Origin: an uncultured Bacilli bacterium
GTDB lineage: Bacteria; Bacillota_I; Bacilli_A; RF39; UBA660
Length of the DNA: 10,509 nt
Direction of reading: 5' to 3'
Assembly (NCBI GenBank): GCA_947629285.1
Contig: CANRDA010000029.1
Location: 1-10,509, forward strand
The notes below the pieces were generated by a model. That model did no database searches. It was not told the origin of the DNA and saw only the letters and a list, made by a program, of their open reading frames with translations. Positions within the stretch are counted from its first letter, which is position 1, and each line of letters starts with the position of its first letter. Shown here piece by piece: positions 5,974 through 10,509 of this stretch. The position numbers and the translations under genes are program-made.

Positions 5974-6009
5974 ATGATATTGCTATATAGAATAGGAGTG
6001 ATAAAGTGA
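5974..6009 (+). CDS. Possible 11-residue leader peptide
   Basis: ATG at 5974 opens MILLYRIGVIK, ending in TGA at 6007-6009. It is preceded by AGGGGGT at 4 nt. The TGA overlaps the GTG start of the next gene (GTGA, 6006-6009), and the next gene's ribosome binding site lies within this ORF. That arrangement is typical of translational coupling. There is no run of one amino acid that would suggest attenuation. Confidence 0.3.
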   Translation: MILLYRIGVIK

Positions 6010-7169
6010 ATCAAGAAAATAATGTAAATAATGAAATACAAAATAATAATCAAAATATGAATATTCCAAATAATAATGGAAACAATAACCGAACAATAAA
6101 GACAGTAGCGATAATAGGAACAATAGTTTTAGTAGTAATATTAGTCGTAATTGTAATATTTTTACTTGTAAAATCAATGAATAAAAATAATAATACAAGT
6201 AATGACACAAACGATAATCAAGTAAATGATAATAATGTAGACGATAATATAGATGACGACAATTCAATAGATTTATCAAAGTATAATTTTACAGATATAA
6301 AAACATATGATGTATCTACAAATGGCAACATCGTTTATAATAGTAAAGAGTGGATAGATGATAGTGCTAAAACAGATATTACTGTAACTGATTCTTGCGT
6401 TGAAAATGATGGTAATAAGTATACATTTAAAATTAACAATGGAATCTTGACATTACTAGATGAAAAGACAAAAGAAACTTATACATTTAAAAATATAACA
6501 AATGTAAAAAGTGTTATGGAACATGTGGCTTATGATTGTGAGAATCTAAACATTGTACTTTTAACAAACGATGGAAAAGTATATTATAGGGAAAATTATA
6601 AATACATAAAACAAGATAGTGATGATAAATTTACACTTGATTTTAAAACAATAGAAAGTGAATTTATTCAAGTAAATACAAATTACAAATTTGATAAAAT
6701 AGGTAAATCAAATTATCCTTTAAATTCAACAGATGTAGGTGCTCATACTACTGATGGACATGAGGTTGCAATTTCTATAAATAATAATGGATTAGTTTCA
6801 GAGCCATTTGAAGATGTGTATGATATTTTACTTTATATACAAAGAAAAGGTCTTTTGATTAATTATGATGCATCTTTAATGTCAGATAATAAATATATAA
6901 CAGATGATTCAAACAATAAATTATATATTAATTACGGATTCACTTCTAATGATAAAGTATACATAATAGATAGACAAGGATATTTATACACTATAAACAT
7001 TAATGATAAATATGAGCTTGAAACAACTACAGCAGATAAATATAGTGATGTAAAAGTAAAAAGTATAGGAATAGATAATACTGGTAGTCATTATAGTAGT
7101 GTTATATTACAATTTGAAAATTCTAAAAATATAGAAATTGATGGTTCTATAAAATATGGAATAAATTAG
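6006..7169 (+). CDS. Unrecognised single-pass membrane protein with extracytoplasmic beta-rich domain
   Basis: I do not recognise this 387-residue protein. Residues 1-32 are strikingly rich in Asn and Gln, 33-55 form one transmembrane helix (I, V and L), 60-90 are a low-complexity Asn/Asp linker, and 91-387 form a soluble domain. That domain has recurring short strand-turn units such as TNDGKVYY (188-194), TTDGHEVAI (248-256) and DRQGYLYTI (322-330), resembling blades of a beta-propeller or RCC1-like repeat, but too diverged to assign. Two cysteines (131 and 178) could pair. With no signal cleavage site visible, it is probably anchored with the long domain outside. The GTG start is chosen because AGGAGTGA (5994-6001) precedes it at good distance. 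It has its own terminator and is a one-gene unit apart from the possible leader ORF. Confidence 0.75.
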   Translation: MNQENNVNNEIQNNNQNMNIPNNNGNNNRTIKTVAIIGTIVLVVILVVIVIFLLVKSMNKNNNTSNDTNDNQVNDNNVDDNIDDDNSIDLSKYNFTDIKTYDVSTNGNIVYNSKEWIDDSAKTDITVTDSCVENDGNKYTFKINNGILTLLDEKTKETYTFKNITNVKSVMEHVAYDCENLNIVLLTNDGKVYYRENYKYIKQDSDDKFTLDFKTIESEFIQVNTNYKFDKIGKSNYPLNSTDVGAHTTDGHEVAISINNNGLVSEPFEDVYDILLYIQRKGLLINYDASLMSDNKYITDDSNNKLYINYGFTSNDKVYIIDRQGYLYTININDKYELETTTADKYSDVKVKSIGIDNTGSHYSSVILQFENSKNIEIDGSIKYGIN

Positions 7170-7190
7170 ATAACTTTTGTTATCTTTTTT
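7168..7190 (+). terminator. Terminator of the Asn-rich membrane protein gene
   Basis: AGATAAC (7168-7174), loop TTTT, GTTATCT (7179-7185) followed by five more Ts. The 7-bp stem begins within the stop codon TAG (7167-7169). Confidence 0.85.
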
Positions 7191-7213
7191 CTATATTTAT
7201 AGTAAAAGTATAA

Positions 7214-7245
7214 TAAAAAATTGTCAGGAAAACAAATTCTTGACA
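7214..7245 (-). terminator. Minus-strand terminator of the candidate small RNA
   Basis: On the minus strand TGTCAAGAA, loop TTTGTT, TTCCTGACA (7245-7222) gives a 9-bp stem with one G-U pair, followed by ATTTTTTATT. The T run lies only on this side, so the hairpin serves minus-strand transcription. On the plus strand the following bases are GTAATTTTATC, which is poor. Confidence 0.7.
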
Positions 7246-7335
7246 GTAATTTTATCATTTTCAATCGGAATCATTTATAACTCGCACCATAAATAAGCGG
7301 CTAACATTTACATATTAATACACCTTTTCAAGTGC
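7215..7335 (-). ncRNA. Candidate small RNA of about 120 nt
   Basis: A good promoter (7370-7342) and a good terminator (7245-7214) bracket about 120 bp on the minus strand with no normal gene. The predicted RNA begins near 7335 with GCACUU-GAAA-AGGUGU, a 6-bp hairpin with a GNRA loop. It has a second stem ATTTAT/ATAAAT (around 7289-7268) and ends in the terminator stem. Coding potential is minimal: AAGGTG leads to an ATG directly followed by TAA, and the next ATG gives only MLAAYLWCEL. It matches no RNA family I know. It is divergent from the transporter gene and shares promoter sequence with it. Start and end points are inferred. Confidence 0.5.
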
Positions 7336-7341
7336 AATAAT

Positions 7342-7370
7342 AATATACTATAAATTATACTAAAAATCAA
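7342..7370 (-). promoter_or_regulatory. Promoter of the candidate small RNA
   Basis: On the minus strand TTGATT (7370-7365), a spacer of exactly 17 bp and TATATT (7347-7342). The module GATTTTTA...ATTTATAGTATA recurs on the plus strand at 7427-7455 with 4 more bases between its halves. Confidence 0.65.
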
Positions 7371-7372
7371 TA

Positions 7373-7419
7373 TTTTGTAACTTAATATTTTTTCTTACAA
7401 AAATGTAAGGATATGTAAT
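7373..7419 (+). promoter_or_regulatory. Cluster of TGTAA boxes, likely regulator-binding site for the transporter operon
   Basis: TTTTGTAA (7373-7380) and TTACAAAA (7395-7402) are inverted copies. CTTACA-AAAA-TGTAAG (7394-7409) is a perfect palindrome. TGTAAG (7404-7409) and TGTAAT (7414-7419) are direct repeats exactly 10 bp apart. Direct TGTAA repeats one helical turn apart suit an OmpR-family response regulator, the usual controller of Bce-type transporters. No two-component genes are in the window, so the regulator is inferred. Confidence 0.45.
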
Positions 7420-7424
7420 ATAAT

Positions 7425-7457
7425 TCGATTTTTAAATAAAACTATTTATAGTATAAT
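7425..7457 (+). promoter_or_regulatory. Promoter of the Bce-type transporter operon with a long spacer
   Basis: TATAAT (7452-7457) is perfect, but the best -35-like element, TCGATT (7425-7430), is 21 bp away. Another TATAAT stands at 7419-7424, with TTACAA 18 bp upstream overlapping the TGTAA boxes. Either promoter would be weak alone, as expected for an activated gene. Confidence 0.45.
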
Positions 7458-7474
7458 TAACTTGAGGTGATGAA

Positions 7475-8242
7475 ATGGAAACAGTATTAAAAATAGATTC
7501 ACTAGAGAAATATTATGGCAATAAAGGTAATATAACTAAAGCAATAGATAATATCTCATTCGATGTAAAAAAGAGTGAATTCTTAGCTATAATGGGAGCT
7601 AGTGGAAGTGGGAAAACCACTCTTTTAAACTGTATATCTACAATAGATAGAGTAACTAGTGGACATATTTATTTAGATGGTACTGATATAACTAAACTAA
7701 AAGGTAATAGTCTAAATAAATTTAGAAGGGAAGATTTAGGATTTATATTTCAAGACTTTAACTTATTAGATACACTAACAGCTAAAGAAAATATCGCACT
7801 ATCACTTACTATAAATAAAGAGAGTATAAAAAACATAGAAGATAAAGTATTAAAAGTTGCAAAAGAATTAGAGATAACTGATATATTAGATAAATATCCA
7901 TATCAAATATCAGGAGGAGAAAAACAAAGAGTCGCATCAGCAAGAGCAATCGTAACAAATCCTAAACTAATACTTGCAGATGAGCCAACTGGAGCCTTAG
8001 ATTCTAAATCATCTAGGATGTTATTAGAAAAACTAGAAAACTTAAACGATGAATTTAAAGCAACGATACTTATGGTAACTCACGATGCATTTACTGCTTC
8101 ATTTGCAGATAGAATAATATTTATGAGAGATGGCAAGATATTTTCTAGTATTACTAAAGGTAATAAAACTAGAAAAGAATTCTTTGAGGATATAATAGAA
8201 GTAGTAACCCTCCTTGGAGGTGATTTAAATAATGTTATTTAA
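7475..8242 (+). CDS. Bce-type ABC transporter ATP-binding protein
   Basis: A 255-residue nucleotide-binding subunit with every motif of an active ABC ATPase: Walker A GASGSGKTT (41-49), Q-loop Q93 in FQDFNLL, signature SGGEKQ (146-151), Walker B LILADEP (165-171), D-loop ALD (174-176) and switch H203 in VTHD. The sequence KYPYQISGGEKQRVASARAI and the stretch after Walker B (TGALDSKSS) are characteristic of the BceA/YxdL/VraD branch of the MacB/LolD-like group, which pairs with ten-helix FtsX-type permeases. Members drive removal or sensing of cell-wall-directed peptide antibiotics such as bacitracin; the substrate here cannot be told. The ATG follows GAGGTGA at 4 nt. The next gene starts 11 bp before this stop, so the two are translationally coupled. 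Regulator boxes lie upstream. Confidence 0.93.
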   Translation: METVLKIDSLEKYYGNKGNITKAIDNISFDVKKSEFLAIMGASGSGKTTLLNCISTIDRVTSGHIYLDGTDITKLKGNSLNKFRREDLGFIFQDFNLLDTLTAKENIALSLTINKESIKNIEDKVLKVAKELEITDILDKYPYQISGGEKQRVASARAIVTNPKLILADEPTGALDSKSSRMLLEKLENLNDEFKATILMVTHDAFTASFADRIIFMRDGKIFSSITKGNKTRKEFFEDIIEVVTLLGGDLNNVI

Positions 8243-10238
8243 GTTATCTATAAAAAATATTAAAAAAAGTATAAAAGATTATAGTATATATTTCTTTACT
8301 TTAGTATTTGCAGTTGCTATGTTTTATATGTTTAACTCAATAGACGCACAGGAATCTATGTTAAAGTTAAACGAAGCAAAAAAAGAAATAATAGATTTAT
8401 TAATATACATAATAGGGTATATATCAGTATTTGTATCTATAATACTTGGATATTTAATAGTATACTCTAATAACTTTTTAATAAGGAAAAGAAAAAAAGA
8501 AATAGGTTTATATGAAATACTTGGTATGCCTAAAAGAAAAGTATCTTTAATACTAGTATTAGAAACAGTACTTATTGGTCTTGTATCTTTAATAGTAGGA
8601 CTATTTCTAGGTATATTTTCATCTCAGTTTATAAGTATACTTACATCTAAACTGTTTGAAGTAGATATGAATGAGTTTAGATTTGTATTTTCATATAGTG
8701 CGCTTATAAAAACTATAACTTATTTTGGAATAATATTTATACTTGTAGTTATATTTAATGTAATTACTTTAAATAGATATAAATTAATAGATTTAATAAA
8801 TGCATCAAAGAAAAATGAAAGTGTTAAATTCAGAAATAAATATACGACAGTTATATCTTTAATCTTATCAGTTGTATTAATAGGTTACGCCTACTACTTA
8901 TTATTTACAGGAGCAATAGTCTCTTTAGATAAGAAAACAGGTATAATGCTAATAACGGGAGCCCTAGGTACATTTTTACTCTTTTTCTCACTATCAGGAT
9001 TTTTAGTAAAAGTAATAGGGCTCATCAAAAAAGTTTATTATAAAGACCTTAACATGTTCACATTAAAAGAGATTAATAGTAAGATTAACACAACAGTAGT
9101 ATCAACAACTATAATAAGTTTAATGCTTTTACTTACTATTGGAATTTTATCAGGTTCTATGTCTTTATCTAGTGTGTTTAATAGTGATTTAAAAGAGAAT
9201 AACTTATCAGATTATACAGTAAATATTTACGCTAATGACAATAAACCGGGTACCTTTGATGAGACTATAAAAACGATAAAGAATAGTGATATAAAAAATT
9301 ATTCTAAAGAATATGCACTATATCCCATATATTATAGTTATGAGTTACACTATATGGATTTTATGAGCAAAGAGGCTATAGATAAATTAAAGACTGAACA
9401 TTTGAGTGGGGATACTTATACTAATTCTTATATGTATATTATAAGTGAGACTGATTACAATAATATATTAACTTTATATAATATGCCTAATATTGATATT
9501 AAGGATGATGAGTATTTACTTACTGCAAATATTGATATGGTATTAGATATTCTAACACCATATAATGGTTCAAAAAAGGGAATAACTCTAAATAATGTTC
9601 ATCTAAAACCAAGTGATGATATACAAAATATTGCTCTTGAAAACTATACTAGTCAAGGTAATAGTGGGGTAGTTGTAGTAAGTGATTATTTAGTTGAAGA
9701 TTTAAAATTACACGGTTTAAATTTAATTGGTAATTTTGTAAATACTGATGAAAAATTAGAAGATGAATTTAGAGATTTTATAAAATCACTAGAGTTTGAT
9801 GATTCATATGTTACTATTAAAACAAAAACAGAGATGGAAGCTTCTAGTATAGGTATTAAAGCAATACTAATATTTTTAGGATTATATTTAGGTATTACAT
9901 TTGCAATTACATCAGCTACAATACTTGCAATAGGTGAGTTGAGTAGGGCAAGTGATAATAAAAATAGATATAGAATATTAAGAAATTTAGGTGCGAGTGA
10001 TAAAGTAATTAATAAATCACTTTTTATACAAATTGCAATAACATTTATATTCCCACTTGTAATAGCTTTAATTCATAGTTATTTTGGATTAAGAGAAATT
10101 AATAAATTAATAGTTATGCTTGGCCATGTAGATTTAACTTCTAATATACTTTTAACAACACTCTTTATGGTTATTGTGTATGGTGGTTATATGTTTTTAA
10201 CTTATAGGTGTTCAAGAAGTTTTATAAAAAGTAAGTAA
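8232..10238 (+). CDS. Bce-type ABC transporter permease (FtsX family, ten helices)
   Basis: A 668-residue membrane protein with the BceB layout: ten predicted helices (about 17-36, 53-80, 104-131, 155-180, 204-227, 236-262, 287-312, 543-568, 597-617, 636-658) and one large outside domain of roughly 230 residues (313-542) between helices 7 and 8, where Bce permeases contact peptide antibiotics or lipid II-cycle targets and the partner kinase. Two FtsX-type cytoplasmic motifs are visible: RKKEIGLYEILGMPKRKV (86-103) and NRYRILRNLGASDKVI (578-593). The outside domain is the variable part and does not reveal the substrate. The ATG follows GGAGGTGAT (8217-8225), lies inside the ATPase gene and overlaps it by 11 bp. 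No kinase or response regulator gene is in view. A structured RNA with its own promoter follows directly, without a clear terminator between. Confidence 0.92.
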   Translation: MLFKLSIKNIKKSIKDYSIYFFTLVFAVAMFYMFNSIDAQESMLKLNEAKKEIIDLLIYIIGYISVFVSIILGYLIVYSNNFLIRKRKKEIGLYEILGMPKRKVSLILVLETVLIGLVSLIVGLFLGIFSSQFISILTSKLFEVDMNEFRFVFSYSALIKTITYFGIIFILVVIFNVITLNRYKLIDLINASKKNESVKFRNKYTTVISLILSVVLIGYAYYLLFTGAIVSLDKKTGIMLITGALGTFLLFFSLSGFLVKVIGLIKKVYYKDLNMFTLKEINSKINTTVVSTTIISLMLLLTIGILSGSMSLSSVFNSDLKENNLSDYTVNIYANDNKPGTFDETIKTIKNSDIKNYSKEYALYPIYYSYELHYMDFMSKEAIDKLKTEHLSGDTYTNSYMYIISETDYNNILTLYNMPNIDIKDDEYLLTANIDMVLDILTPYNGSKKGITLNNVHLKPSDDIQNIALENYTSQGNSGVVVVSDYLVEDLKLHGLNLIGNFVNTDEKLEDEFRDFIKSLEFDDSYVTIKTKTEMEASSIGIKAILIFLGLYLGITFAITSATILAIGELSRASDNKNRYRILRNLGASDKVINKSLFIQIAITFIFPLVIALIHSYFGLREINKLIVMLGHVDLTSNILLTTLFMVIVYGGYMFLTYRCSRSFIKSK

Positions 10239-10243
10239 TTTCA

Positions 10244-10272
10244 TTGAATATAATTAAATTTTATAATATAAT
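10244..10272 (+). promoter_or_regulatory. Strong promoter after the permease gene
   Basis: TTGAAT (10244-10249), a spacer of exactly 17 bp and perfect TATAAT (10267-10272), 6 bp after the permease stop. The expected start is near G10279, at the foot of the first hairpin of the RNA described next. Confidence 0.7.
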
Positions 10273-10278
10273 GTATTT

Positions 10279-10404
10279 GTGAAGGAAACTTCATAAAAAG
10301 GGATACATTTGATTTGAAAGGTTAGGTAGTTCTTTAATCTTTTGAGTTGTCGAAGACACCGAATCAGTCTATGATTACGGTGTTTTCGATTAAGTTAGAT
10401 TTTT
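10279..10404 (+). ncRNA. Candidate structured RNA or mRNA leader
   Basis: No ORF is visible here, but pairing is dense. The predicted RNA starts with TGAAG-GAAA-CTTCA (10280-10293), a GNRA-capped hairpin. AAAGGTTA (10317-10324) can pair with TAATCTTT (10335-10342), with one G-U pair. TCGAAGACACCG-AATCA (10350-10366), loop GTCTA, then TGATT-A-CGGTGTTTTCGA (10372-10389) make a 17-bp hairpin with one bulge and one G-U pair. AATCT (10336-10340) can instead pair with AGATT (10397-10401), closing the long hairpin directly before the T run 10400-10404. The two uses of AATCT exclude each other, as in riboswitches and attenuators. It could be a free small RNA or the leader of the gene beyond the edge. 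It matches no riboswitch class I know. Confidence 0.5.
10336..10404 (+). terminator. Conditional terminator-like hairpin
   Basis: The 17-bp hairpin at 10350-10389 alone is not followed by Ts. With the outer helix AATCT (10336-10340) to AGATT (10397-10401) closed across an internal loop, a run of five Ts ends it. It is weaker than the other terminators in this window. Confidence 0.35.
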
Positions 10405-10466
10405 AATGTAATTATTGTAAAATTTTGTTTTGTATGGCAATCGCTTAAAAAATTTTAAATAAATCG

Positions 10467-10475
10467 TGATATAAT
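10467..10475 (+). promoter_or_regulatory. Extended -10 promoter for a gene beyond the window
   Basis: TGATATAAT is an exact TGnTATAAT box without a good -35. AAAAGAGAG at 10488-10496 could be part of a ribosome binding site for a start at or just past the edge. Between 10405 and 10466 I see only AT-rich sequence. Confidence 0.45.
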
Positions 10476-10509
10476 TAAATCAAGATAAAAAGAGAGTTGA
10501 TTTAATTAT

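Noticed and set aside
5983..6279. 98-codon minus-strand ORF rich in Leu, Tyr and His
   Set aside because: It is antisense to the Asn-rich coding region and its composition is the mirror of that low-complexity sequence. No convincing ribosome binding site.
7214..7330. Remnant of an insertion sequence in the gap before the transporter
   Set aside because: No terminal repeat pair, target duplication or transposase fragment. The inverted repeat at 7222-7245 is explained by a terminator.

Overview
The window is very AT-rich and uses strong AGGAGG/GGTGA-type ribosome binding sites, close gene packing and the standard code (TGA serves as a stop, for example at 1766-1768). With a Cse60-type sporulation-family protein, a ClpC-class unfoldase and a Bce-type ABC transporter, this points to a low-GC Bacillota chromosome (Bacilli or Clostridia). 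I cannot name the genus. No transposase, phage gene, CRISPR array, tRNA or rRNA is visible.

Layout. (1) 1-300, minus strand: no long gene, but a compact unit that looks like a type I toxin-antitoxin toxin mRNA. It has a promoter, a leader with an anti-Shine-Dalgarno, overlapping tiny ORFs including a very hydrophobic peptide, and a terminator. Its promoter appears to be broken by an exact 13-bp tandem duplication. (2) 385-2988, plus: a three-gene operon of a CmpB/DUF1113-type membrane protein, a YgjP-like metallopeptidase and a secreted coiled-coil M23 (LytM) peptidase, suggesting an envelope or cell-wall role. It ends in a strong terminator. (3) 3040-3210, plus: a 56-residue Cse60-family gene whose ribosome binding site and probable -10 box both lie inside the preceding terminator hairpin. 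(4) 3275-5578, plus: a ClpC-class double-ring AAA+ unfoldase with a ClpP-docking loop. (5) 5587-5799, minus: a small ribbon-helix-helix-type protein, convergent with clpC. The clpC terminator lies inside its last codons. (6) 5974-7169, plus: an 11-codon leader ORF overlapping the start of an unrecognised single-pass membrane protein with a large beta-rich domain. (7) 7190-7474: a divergent regulatory region with a candidate 120-nt small RNA on the minus strand and the promoter region of the transporter on the plus strand. The two promoters share a sequence module. (8) 7475-10238, plus: a Bce-type ABC ATPase and its ten-helix FtsX-family permease, probably an antimicrobial-peptide sensing or resistance pump. 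(9) 10239-10509: a good promoter followed by a strongly structured RNA, then an extended -10 promoter for a gene beyond the edge.

Most of the unusual content is in the gaps: terminators sharing bases with start signals or coding ends, small-RNA candidates, and promoters differing by short insertions. The protein-family calls rest on conserved motifs seen in the translations. The RNA and promoter calls rest on reading consensus elements and base pairing by eye, and are less certain.
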